Assembly: GCF_009208565.1 (NCBI RefSeq)
Contig: NZ_WFLK01000016.1
Location: 1-64,000 of the forward strand
Source: Janthinobacterium aquaticum
GTDB taxonomy: Bacteria; Pseudomonadota; Gammaproteobacteria; Burkholderiales; Burkholderiaceae_D
Length of the DNA: 64,000 bases
Reading direction: 5' to 3'
Of this stretch, positions 48,529 to 56,747 are shown in pieces (the first letter of the stretch is position 1; every line of letters starts with the position of its first letter). The position numbers and the translations under genes are program-made. The notes under the pieces are model-generated. The model made no database searches and was not told the origin of the DNA. It saw only the letters and a program-made list of their open reading frames with translations.

Positions 48529-48546
48529 ATCCTGGCATGCGCAGCG

Positions 48547-48700
48547 ACTCAGGGTCAGTTCCGCCATTTGGACACGGCCTGATCCGTGAGCAAAATACCT
48601 GAAGATAGGTGGCAGTAAGCACAATCAGGCAGCGGTGGATTTGCAGCATGCGAAGTCAAACTGCTGAGGTTGTGTCGCAATGGCGGAACTGACCCTGAGT
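48547..48700. repeat. Family E inverted-repeat element, copy E2
   Basis: The element is 154 bp with perfect 20-bp terminal inverted repeats, ACTCAGGGTCAGTTCCGCCA and its complement at 48681-48700. GACAC and GTGTC inside continue the pairing. The interior differs from E1. It could be a MITE-like or REP-like mobile cassette; no transposase is in the window. It lies between the CMD-like gene and a convergent acetyltransferase gene. Confidence 0.88.
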
Positions 48701-48730
48701 TGCAGGGCAGTTTGCGCAGATCAGCTCAGC

Positions 48731-49183
48731 TTAGTCCAGCTGCTTGTGCATAAAGACGCTGAGCGGGTCGTCGGCGTAGTCGCCGAACGGGCCGCATTGC
48801 AGGAAGCCTTGCTGCGCATAGAGTGAGATGGCTTGCGGCTGGGATGGGCCTGTTTCCAGTGTCATGCGGCGGCAGTGCGCGTCGCGGGCCGCCTGTTCCA
48901 GCAGCGCCATCAGCTGTTTTGCAGCGCCGAGGCCGCGCGCTTCGGGCTTGACGTACATGCGCTTGATTTCCCCGTAGGCGGGTTGAAGCACCACGGCCGC
49001 GCAGCCGACGGCATGGCCGCTACTGCGCGCCACGGCAAAGCGCACATGCGGCTGCAGCAGCGTTTGCAGGTCCAGCGCGTAGACGGACTCGGGCGGATAC
49101 AGCGTCAGTTGGTAGGCGTCGAGGTCGGCGATCAGGGCCAGCACTTCGGGCTGGTCCGGCGTTTCAAAGGCAATGGTCAGCAT
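48731..49183 (-). CDS. GNAT-family N-acetyltransferase
   Basis: The 150-residue protein has the acetyl-CoA-binding GNAT motifs: CAAVVLQPAYGEIKRMYVKPEARGLGAAKQLMALLE carries the R/Q-x-x-G-x-G/A loop, and ISLYAQQGFLQCG is the usual C-terminal segment. The substrate is unknown. ATG 49183 and an ATG at 49201 are both possible; I prefer the first because the domain starts there. It lies between the nitrate genes and nnrS and is probably unrelated to them. Confidence 0.85.
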   Translation of the reverse strand: MLTIAFETPDQPEVLALIADLDAYQLTLYPPESVYALDLQTLLQPHVRFAVARSSGHAVGCAAVVLQPAYGEIKRMYVKPEARGLGAAKQLMALLEQAARDAHCRRMTLETGPSQPQAISLYAQQGFLQCGPFGDYADDPLSVFMHKQLD

Positions 49184-49252
49184 GGGGCAGCGTCGGGTCA
49201 CGATGTGCTTATCGATGTGCTTATTATATAGGGCTGTACTGGCAACCTACGA

Positions 49253-49260
49253 CTAGTCAT
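49253..49260 (+). promoter_or_regulatory. Candidate nitrate-regulon octamer upstream of nnrS
   Basis: GACTAGTCAT 70 bp before the nnrS start matches the CTAGTCAC of the narK1 and narG regions in its first seven bases. An AT-rich stretch follows (TATTAAATATATC near 49300). Confidence 0.4.
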
Positions 49261-49329
49261 TTTGTCCAATACCCAAAGCGCCGCCTTTAAAGTAGCATAT
49301 TAAATATATCTTTTAAGCGCGAGTCCATT

Positions 49330-50541
49330 ATGGCTATTACTCCGATCAGCGAACCTTCCTTGCCGCCAGCGGCAAAAACTGCCGCGCCGTGGCTACCTGG
49401 CCATGCCGTCTGGCAGCTGGGTTTTCGTCCGTTCTATCTGCTGGCCGCCATGTTTGCCGCCATCAGCGTGCCGCTGTGGCTGCTCAGCTACTTTGGCGTG
49501 TTGCAGGGCGCGTTGCAGGTAGGGCTGGGCTGGCATATGCATGAGATGGTATTCGGCTTTGCGGTGGCGGTGGTGGTGGGCTTTTTGTTTACTGCCGGGC
49601 GCAACTGGACCGGGCTCGATACGCCGCGCGGCGCGCACCTGATGGCGCTGGTGGCCCTGTGGCTGGCCGGGCGCGTGCTGCTGTATGCGACGCCGGGCCT
49701 GTTTGCCGCCTTCGTTGACTGGCTGTTTTTGCCGCTGGCGGCCTGGCCGCTGCTGCTAGTGCTGCAGCGTTCTGGCAACCATCGCAATCTGTTTCTGGTT
49801 GGTCTGCTGGCCCTGCTGGCGTTGGCCAATGGCCTGTATCACGTGGCCGCGTTTGGCGCTCTGGCCCTGTCGCCCGCCGTGCCGGTGCAGGCGGCTATTT
49901 TGATTATTGTGGTGATCGAGTCGGTGATCGGTGCGCGCGTCATTCCCATGTTTACCCGCAATGGCGCGCCGGGCGCGACGCCAGTATCGAATCCGAGGCG
50001 CGCGCTGGTGGCCGTGGCGCTGATGGCGGCGGCCGGCATCAGCTGGCTGGCCGGCCTGCCGGGCGTGGTCACGGCGCCGCTGGCGCTGTGCGCGGCAGGC
50101 GTCTCGCTGGCCAATCTGCTGGCCTGGCAGCCGCAGCGCACGTTGCGCGTGCCACTGTTATGGATACTGCATCTGTCATATGCCTGGATCGGCCTCGGCT
50201 TTGTGCTGCTGGCGCTCGCCAGCGTGCATATCGTGCCGGCCAGCGCGGCCTTTCATGCGCTGACGGTCGGTTCGATGGCGGGATTGATTATCGGCATGAT
50301 GACGCGCACCACGCTGGGCCATACCGGGCGGCCGCTGAAAGCGGGCAAGGCCGAGGCGTGCATGTACTGGCTGGTGCAGCTGGGTGCCGTGGCGCGCTTG
50401 CTGGCGGCCGTTGGACCTGCGCCGTTGCTGGTACCGGCGCTGGTGGCTGCCGGGGCATTATGGTCGCTGGCCTTTGTGCTGTATGCCGTAACTTACGCGC
50501 CTTTTCTGTGGCGGCCACGCGTGGACGGCAAGGAGGGTTAG
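49330..50541 (+). CDS. nnrS: NnrS-family heme and copper membrane protein
   Basis: The 403-residue protein has about 12 membrane spans and the family signature around WQLGFRPFYLLAAMFAAISVPLW, LGWHMHEMVFGFAVAVVVGFLFTAGRNW and MTRTTLGHTGRPL, with conserved His residues. NnrS proteins protect against nitrosative stress and are co-regulated with denitrification genes in alpha- and betaproteobacteria. It fits the nitrate island and carries the shared octamer upstream. Nir and Nor genes are not in this window, so nitric oxide would come from other pathways or be made elsewhere. Confidence 0.9.
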   Translation: MAITPISEPSLPPAAKTAAPWLPGHAVWQLGFRPFYLLAAMFAAISVPLWLLSYFGVLQGALQVGLGWHMHEMVFGFAVAVVVGFLFTAGRNWTGLDTPRGAHLMALVALWLAGRVLLYATPGLFAAFVDWLFLPLAAWPLLLVLQRSGNHRNLFLVGLLALLALANGLYHVAAFGALALSPAVPVQAAILIIVVIESVIGARVIPMFTRNGAPGATPVSNPRRALVAVALMAAAGISWLAGLPGVVTAPLALCAAGVSLANLLAWQPQRTLRVPLLWILHLSYAWIGLGFVLLALASVHIVPASAAFHALTVGSMAGLIIGMMTRTTLGHTGRPLKAGKAEACMYWLVQLGAVARLLAAVGPAPLLVPALVAAGALWSLAFVLYAVTYAPFLWRPRVDGKEG

Positions 50542-50659
50542 AGACGGTAGCGCTGCACACGGTCGTGGCGTGTGCCATGGTTGGGCCTTTGGTGCAAGAA
50601 TGGCATGGTGAGGCTTGGTTACGCCCGCATAGTCCATCCATTATTGCCAAAGGAATATC

Positions 50660-53071
50660 ATGACTCCCTCCACGCGGCCGGGGCCGTTGCTTGTCATTAC
50701 TGGCATTGTCTTTATTCTGCTCGGCCTGCTGCTGGCCGGCGGTGGCGTCTGGCTGCTGACGCTGCAGGGTTCGTGGTACTACATTATCGCCGGCATCGGC
50801 ATGGCGATGACCGGTGTGCTGGTGGCCAGGGGCCGTCCTGCCGCGTTCAATTTCCTGGCCGTGCTGCTGCTGGCCACGCTGTTGTGGTCGATCTATGAAG
50901 TGAAATTCGACTGGTGGCAGCTGCTGCCACGGCTCGATATCTGGTTTGCGGCCGGTGTCTGGCTGCTGCTGCCGTTTGTCCACCGCCGCCTGGCGCCTGC
51001 AGCGCATAGCCGGCGTGGCAAGGGCGCCCTGATGGGCGCGGTGGTACTGACGGCCGGCGTGGGCCTGCTGTCGCTGTTCCAGGACTATTACACCCTGCAT
51101 GGCAATGTACCCGAAGAAAACATGACGGCCCAGCCGCAGGGCGATATTGCCCCTGGCGTGGCGCATAACGACTGGGCGCAGTACGGGCGCTCCGGCTATG
51201 GCGACCGCTATTCTCCGGCCGCGCAGATCACGCCAGCCAATGCCGGCAAGCTCGAACAGGCCTGGGTATTCCATACGGGCGACTTCAAGGGGCCGAACGA
51301 CCCGTTCGAGATTGCCAATGAGGTCACGCCGCTCAAGGTCAACGGCATGCTGTACCTGTGCACGCCGCACAGTATCGTGATTGCGCTAGACCCGGACACA
51401 GGCAAGGAAATCTGGCGCCACGACCCGAAAATCAACCGTGACGCGAAAACCTACCAGCACATGATCTGCCGCGGTGTGGCCTACTGGGACGTCAATGCGG
51501 GCCGGGCGAAAGATGATCCGGCGCCGGAAGCGGCCGGCATGGAGTGCCCGCGCCGCATCTTTGCACCCACCATGGATGCCACCCTGATCGCCGTCAACGC
51601 CGATACGGGCGAAGCGTGCAAGAGCTTTGGCGAGAACGGCGTGATCGGCCTGTACCACGGCATGGGCATGAAAAAGCGCGGTTTTCTGATGCCCACCTCG
51701 CCGCCGGCCGTGTCGCAAAAGATGGTGGTGATGGCCGCCAGCGTAACCGACAACGATTCAACCGACGAGCCGTCGGGCGTGATCCGTGGCTATGACCCGG
51801 TCACCGGCAAGCTGGTATGGAACTGGGACGCTGCCAACCCGGAAGAAACGGCGCCGATTGCCGACGGCAAGACCTATACCAACAACTCGCCCAATTCCTG
51901 GGGCGTGTCGAGCGTCGATGAAAAGCTGGGCATGGTGTATATCCCGATGGGCAATGAAACGCCCGATACCTGGGGCGGCAACCGCAATCCCAACGGCGAG
52001 AAATACAATAGCGCCATCGTCGCGCTCGACCTGGCCACGGGCAAGCTGCGCTGGGTCTACCAGACCGTGCACCACGATATCTGGGACATGGATATCGGCG
52101 GCCAGCCCACGCTGGTCGATATCGATACGCCCAAGGGCCGCGTGCCATCGGTGGTGGCAACCACCAAGCGCGGCGATATCTATGTGATTGACCGTCGCGA
52201 CGGCAGCCTGGTGGTGCCGGCGCCGGAAAAGCCGGTGCCGACCGCCAACGTGGCGCCCGGCGACCGCGTTTCGCCCACGCAGCCGTTCTCGGAGCTGACG
52301 TTCCTGCCCAAGAAAAATATCAGCGAAACCGATATGTGGGGCACCACGCCGTTCGACCAGCTGGCCTGCCGCATCATCTTCCGCCAGCACCGTTATGAAG
52401 GCCCGTTTACGCCGCAGACGGTGGCCAGCGGCAAGATCGAGGGCGCGATTATTTCCCCTGGCCCGCTCGGTATTTTCGAGTGGGGCGGGGCGACCGTCGA
52501 TCCGGTGCGCCAGCTGCTGATCGTCAATCCCGACTATATGGGCTTCCTGGAGCGGCTGGTACCGCGTGCGCAGGCCACGGCGCCCGGCGGCACTGGCACC
52601 GAAATGGGCCTGCAGCCGCAGACCGGCACGCCGTTTGCCGTGGAGATCAAGCCCTTCCTGTCGCCGCTGGGCTTTCCTTGCCAGGCGCCGCCGTGGGGTT
52701 ATGTGGCCGCCGTCGATCTGCGCACCATGAAAAAGGTGTGGATGCACAAGAACGGCACCACCATGGACAGCGCGCCCGTGCCGATCCCGCTGCCGCTGGG
52801 CGTGCCCAGCCTGGGCGGTATGAGCACCACCGGCGGCGGTGTGGCGTTTCTCAGCAGCACGCTTGACTACTATATCCGCGGCTACGATGTGCGCAACGGC
52901 AAGGTCGTCTGGAAAGCGCGCCTGCCGGCCGGCGGCCAGGCTACGCCGATGAGCTATATCTCAGACAAGACCGGCCGCCAGTATGTGGTGGTGATGGCTG
53001 GTGGTCATGGCTCGCTGGGTACCAAGATGGGGGACAGTCTGGTGGCGTTTGCTTTGCCGGAGAAAAAATAG
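50660..53071 (+). CDS. gcd: Membrane-bound PQQ-dependent glucose dehydrogenase
   Basis: The 803-residue quinoprotein oxidises glucose (and other aldoses) to the lactone in the periplasm and feeds electrons to ubiquinone. About five membrane spans cover residues 1-150 (LLVITGIVFILLGLLLAGG, WYYIIAGIGMAMTG). The PQQ beta-propeller follows, from HNDWAQYGRSGYGDRYSPAAQI to GGMSTTGGGVAFLSSTLDYYIRGYD. The repeats and length match Gcd. No pqq biosynthesis genes are in the window. It follows nnrS after 118 bp but is probably a separate unit. Confidence 0.95.
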   Translation: MTPSTRPGPLLVITGIVFILLGLLLAGGGVWLLTLQGSWYYIIAGIGMAMTGVLVARGRPAAFNFLAVLLLATLLWSIYEVKFDWWQLLPRLDIWFAAGVWLLLPFVHRRLAPAAHSRRGKGALMGAVVLTAGVGLLSLFQDYYTLHGNVPEENMTAQPQGDIAPGVAHNDWAQYGRSGYGDRYSPAAQITPANAGKLEQAWVFHTGDFKGPNDPFEIANEVTPLKVNGMLYLCTPHSIVIALDPDTGKEIWRHDPKINRDAKTYQHMICRGVAYWDVNAGRAKDDPAPEAAGMECPRRIFAPTMDATLIAVNADTGEACKSFGENGVIGLYHGMGMKKRGFLMPTSPPAVSQKMVVMAASVTDNDSTDEPSGVIRGYDPVTGKLVWNWDAANPEETAPIADGKTYTNNSPNSWGVSSVDEKLGMVYIPMGNETPDTWGGNRNPNGEKYNSAIVALDLATGKLRWVYQTVHHDIWDMDIGGQPTLVDIDTPKGRVPSVVATTKRGDIYVIDRRDGSLVVPAPEKPVPTANVAPGDRVSPTQPFSELTFLPKKNISETDMWGTTPFDQLACRIIFRQHRYEGPFTPQTVASGKIEGAIISPGPLGIFEWGGATVDPVRQLLIVNPDYMGFLERLVPRAQATAPGGTGTEMGLQPQTGTPFAVEIKPFLSPLGFPCQAPPWGYVAAVDLRTMKKVWMHKNGTTMDSAPVPIPLPLGVPSLGGMSTTGGGVAFLSSTLDYYIRGYDVRNGKVVWKARLPAGGQATPMSYISDKTGRQYVVVMAGGHGSLGTKMGDSLVAFALPEKK

Positions 53072-53079
53072 GAGGAGGC

Positions 53080-53191
53080 GTAGGTCGGATTAGGCGGGGC
53101 CGCCTAGGCCCTTCGGGCCGTAATCCGACAACACCGCTGACGCCAACAATGTTGTCGGATTACGGCCCCTTCGGGGCCTAATCCGACCTAC
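53080..53191. repeat. Family R palindromic repeat, copy R5, partly inside a gene end
   Basis: The left apex is enlarged by an extra small hairpin (GGCGG-GG-CCGCC) before GGCCC-TTC-GGGCC. The right apex is GGCCCC-TTC-GGGGCC. The last 14 bases form the final codons and the stop of the DUF748 gene on the minus strand. Confidence 0.92.
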
Positions 53192-56100
53192 GCGCCGCCA
53201 ACTCCAGCTTCAGCGCTACCGGTGCGCCCGGCGCCGCCTCGGTTTTTTCTACCGCACCCGCCTGCAAGCGTTCGGCTGCCACGCCTTGCTGCGCCAGCAG
53301 CGCCATGATGGCGGCGCTGCGCTGGCGGCCCAAGGTGGCCATGGCGTCCGCCGGCAGCGCCTGCCGCTCTTCCAGTTCGGTGCGCAGGCCAGTGTAAAAG
53401 GCGCTCGGATCGGCCACCTGCGGTTCGCCTTCGATCAGCTTGCCCAGCCGCTGCAGCACCGGCACTTTTTCAGCGGTGGCTGGCGCTGCGGCCTCGGCTG
53501 CCTTTTTCTTCGCTTCCAGCGCGGCCTTGCCCAGGCGCGCCGCATACACCTCGCGCAGCGCGCTGCGCATCTTGCGTCCGTCCAGGTTCAGCGGTCCCGG
53601 CTCTTCGCCGGCTTCGAGCTTGATGCCGGCCTGCAGCGCCACTGCGCGGCGCACGGCCTGCACGCGCAGCGCGGTGGCGTCGCTATCGCTGTAGTGCGCC
53701 GGTACCGCCAGCGTTAGTTGCGGGCGTTTGGCCAGTATCTGCGCCACCTGCAGCAGTTTTTCGCGTTCGGGCGGCTGCAGCGCGGCGCTGCCGGCGTCAA
53801 AGTCCACGCTGGCCAGTTTCTCGGCGCTGATGCCCAGCAGATTGCCCAGTGCGCGAAACGGTGCGCTCACCACGCGCGTCAGGACGTTGCCCAGCGCCTT
53901 CCACACCACCGCGCCATAGCTGAACTGCGGGTCGTTCAGCTTGCCCGACACCGGCAGCGCCAGGTCGATGCGGCCGTCGCTGTCTTTCAGGATCGCCAGC
54001 GCCAGTTCCAGCGGCAGCTTGAGGGCGTCGGGGCTGTCAATGCGTTCGCCCAGGGTCAGCTTGTCGAGCACGACCTGGTTGCTCCCTTCCAATTGTTGCT
54101 GCCGCACCTTGTACTGCAGATCGAGCGAAATCTTGCCTTCTGCGATCTTGTAGCCCGCAAACTTCATGGTGTAGGGCGAGGCCGACACCATGTCGATATT
54201 CTTGAACACCACGTTCAGTTCGGTATTGTCGGTCGGGGCAAACGGGTTGAGCTGGCCGCGCACGCGCGCCATGCCGTAGTCGTCGACGCGCCCGTCGAGT
54301 TCGATCTGGCTGCGCGCGTCGCGCCGTGTCGACAGACCCGTCACGACGCCATTCAATTCAACGATTTTTGCGGCAAACTGCGGCCGCAGGCTCAGGTCGG
54401 CAAAATCGAGCTTGGCGTTTTGCAGGCGCACGCGGCGCACGCGCACCGGGAAGGCCGCATCGGGCGCCGGTGCAGCCTCAGGCGCCGGCGGCGTGGTGGC
54501 CGGCGCCTGCACCAGCAGCCGCTGGGCATTCAGGCTGCGGTCATTTTCGATAATGAGCTGGGCATTCGGTTCGATCACGCGCAGTTCGGGAATGTCCAGC
54601 AAGTTCGGCCCCACGCTGGCGGTGAGCTTATCGGCGCGCACGCTTTTCCAAGAGGCAAAGCGGTCGCCATCGTCTTCGTTGAGCCGCAGGCCGGCGATCT
54701 CGACGGCGCCCGCATAGGCTACCTTGGGCGACTTGGCCACGCCGCCACCAAGCGTCAAGCGGCCATTGCCCGACAACGTGCCGCTGGCCAGTGTCAGTTT
54801 CAGATGCTGCGCCAGCAAGGGCTGCAGCGGTGCCAGCGCCAGTTGCGCCACCTTGAGCTGGCTCTCGAGCGCGCCGCTGCCAGGCGTAAAGCGGCCGCTG
54901 GCCGACAGGTTGCCGCCTTCGCGCAGGGCCACGCCCAGTTCGAACGGCAGCGCTTGCCTGGTGTCGTTGCTGATGCCCGACAGATTCAGGTAAGCGTCCT
55001 GCAGCGTGGCCTTGATGCCGGTGCCTGCATCGTCAAAGCGCGCGCCAAAGCCGCTCAATGCCAGCTTGTCGATCTGCGTGGTCCACGGCGCGCTGGCCTG
55101 ACCCGGCGGCTGTGCCGTGGCGAACACGGGCAGATTGCTGGCAATGGCGAACTTGCCATCGCTGCTGCGCGCCAGGTCGATCTGCGCGCCGCTGGCGTTC
55201 AGCGTGCCCAGTTTAATGCTGTGTTTTGCCAGGTCGAGCCGGCCGCCGGTAAAGCCCAGCTGGGCCAGCGAGAACGGCGTCTGCGCGCCGCGCTGCATGG
55301 CCAGCTTTGTCAGTTGCAGCTGCGCATCGTCGGCCACGATCTGCAGGCCGCTGGCCGTCTGCTGCAGCTGCACGCGCGTCGTCAGCTGCAAATCGCGCGC
55401 GCTGACAGCCAGCGCCGGGCGTACGGTCTGGTCGGTGGCAGTCAGATTCACCTGTTTCAGCGTGAGCTGCTGCAGGTCGACCTGCCACTTGCCGCTCTGG
55501 GCAGGTGCCTTGGCAGGCGAGATAGCCGGGCGCGGCAGCGCCAGTTGCGCCAGGTCGAGCTGGCCGCTGGCGTCGCGCCTGGCCGCCAGGCTGGCGCCAT
55601 CGAGCGCGACCTGGCCGATCTTGACGTGCCTGCTGGCCAGGTCGGCGTTGACGCCGTTGATCTTCAATGCGCTGACGCTGGCGAAGGGTGCTGCCTGGCC
55701 CGGTTGCAGCAGGGCCAGTTCGCGCAGCGCCAGGCTGGCCTGCTGCACTCTGGCATCGAGCTTGCCGTCGGCATAGGCAAACGCATAGGGCAGGCTGGCC
55801 GACAGCGTGCCGCTGGTCACCGTCGCGCGGGTATAGGCTTTCAGATAGGCGGCCAGGCCGGGCAGGGCGGCGTCGCTCAACACCAGTTCACCTTCACCCT
55901 TCAACGGGCTCAGCGAGGCCGTGCCGCGCCAGGCCAGCTTGCCGCCGTGCGCCGCGTCGGCGCTGAAGCGGTAGCTGCCATGGGCGTCAGGCAAGGTTGA
56001 AATATTATCGAGCGTGAAGTCGATGGGTGTGAAGTCATCCGCGTAGCCGGCCTGGCGGTCCTGCCAAGCCAGTTTGCCTTGCTCCAGTGCGAAATGCTTG

Positions 56101-56576
56101 ATCAGCAGGCGCGGCATGGCCCCTTCGGACTTGTCGGGATGGTTCTGCTGCCAGCTCGCCAGCACCTGGGCCAGGTTGAAACTGCCGTCAGCCGCAATGG
56201 ACAGATGGGCGCTGGGGGCAGTGAGGCGGATGTCGGCGATGCTCCAGGCGCGGCGCGCGATGGAAGACCATTCAAGCTGGACCACCAACTGTTTGAGCTC
56301 AAACAGCGGCGCGCTGCCGGCCGCCGGCGCTTCCTTGAAAGCAATGTCGTGCGCCACCATGCGCAGGGTAAACGGGTTGAAACTGACGCTGCCGATGCTG
56401 GCCTGGCGCGCCAGCTGCTTCTCGACGAATTGGGGCAGCTGGCTTTGAATCAGTGCAGGCGCCAGCCAGAAGCCGGCAGCACCATAGACGGCCAGCACGC
56501 AGCTGGCGCCCAGGCTCCAACGTTGCCAGCGCTTCCAGCGACGGGGCTGCGCGCTTTTCTTGTTAATCTTGTTCAC
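53178..56576 (-). CDS. Large AsmA-like protein with DUF748 domain
   Basis: The 1132-residue protein starts with a basic stretch and one membrane anchor (WSLGASCVLAVYGAAGFWLAPALI). Long AsmA/DUF748-type repeats of alternating beta strands follow. A C-terminal segment contains LPVSGKLNDPQFSYGAVVWKALGNVLTRVVSAPFRALGNLLG, typical of the family, and an OmpA-like end (VDFDAGSAALQPPEREKL). Related proteins of the AsmA clan bridge the envelope and are linked to lipid transport. The last residues (ARRSD) and the TAG stop are supplied by the R5 repeat, so the native end was altered when the repeat arrived. Start ATG 56576. Confidence 0.87.
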   Translation of the reverse strand: MNKINKKSAQPRRWKRWQRWSLGASCVLAVYGAAGFWLAPALIQSQLPQFVEKQLARQASIGSVSFNPFTLRMVAHDIAFKEAPAAGSAPLFELKQLVVQLEWSSIARRAWSIADIRLTAPSAHLSIAADGSFNLAQVLASWQQNHPDKSEGAMPRLLIKHFALEQGKLAWQDRQAGYADDFTPIDFTLDNISTLPDAHGSYRFSADAAHGGKLAWRGTASLSPLKGEGELVLSDAALPGLAAYLKAYTRATVTSGTLSASLPYAFAYADGKLDARVQQASLALRELALLQPGQAAPFASVSALKINGVNADLASRHVKIGQVALDGASLAARRDASGQLDLAQLALPRPAISPAKAPAQSGKWQVDLQQLTLKQVNLTATDQTVRPALAVSARDLQLTTRVQLQQTASGLQIVADDAQLQLTKLAMQRGAQTPFSLAQLGFTGGRLDLAKHSIKLGTLNASGAQIDLARSSDGKFAIASNLPVFATAQPPGQASAPWTTQIDKLALSGFGARFDDAGTGIKATLQDAYLNLSGISNDTRQALPFELGVALREGGNLSASGRFTPGSGALESQLKVAQLALAPLQPLLAQHLKLTLASGTLSGNGRLTLGGGVAKSPKVAYAGAVEIAGLRLNEDDGDRFASWKSVRADKLTASVGPNLLDIPELRVIEPNAQLIIENDRSLNAQRLLVQAPATTPPAPEAAPAPDAAFPVRVRRVRLQNAKLDFADLSLRPQFAAKIVELNGVVTGLSTRRDARSQIELDGRVDDYGMARVRGQLNPFAPTDNTELNVVFKNIDMVSASPYTMKFAGYKIAEGKISLDLQYKVRQQQLEGSNQVVLDKLTLGERIDSPDALKLPLELALAILKDSDGRIDLALPVSGKLNDPQFSYGAVVWKALGNVLTRVVSAPFRALGNLLGISAEKLASVDFDAGSAALQPPEREKLLQVAQILAKRPQLTLAVPAHYSDSDATALRVQAVRRAVALQAGIKLEAGEEPGPLNLDGRKMRSALREVYAARLGKAALEAKKKAAEAAAPATAEKVPVLQRLGKLIEGEPQVADPSAFYTGLRTELEERQALPADAMATLGRQRSAAIMALLAQQGVAAERLQAGAVEKTEAAPGAPVALKLELAARRSD

Positions 56577-56688
56577 TTGATGGTCCGTAGCAATGCCGCC
56601 GCAATAGCGTGGCGGAAGAATGTGATTATAGCAATGCTGTGACTAGCCTGTCACCGCCGGATGGCGTGCTCGATGCCGACTATTGGTT

Positions 56689-56707
56689 GCGAATGATAAT
56701 CGTTCTC
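56689..56707 (+). promoter_or_regulatory. Fur box upstream of the TonB-dependent receptor
   Basis: GCGAATGATAATCGTTCTC matches the 19-bp Fur consensus (GATAATGATAATCATTATC) at 15 positions, about 40 bp before the receptor start. Iron repression of the receptor follows by inference. Confidence 0.8.
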
Positions 56708-56747
56708 GGTATGATGTCGGCTTGCTTTTACCGATCAGAAAGATATT

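Noticed and set aside
50660..53071. PQQ alcohol dehydrogenase
   Set aside because: The five N-terminal membrane spans and lack of a heme c domain or disulfide Cys-Cys motif fit glucose dehydrogenase instead.
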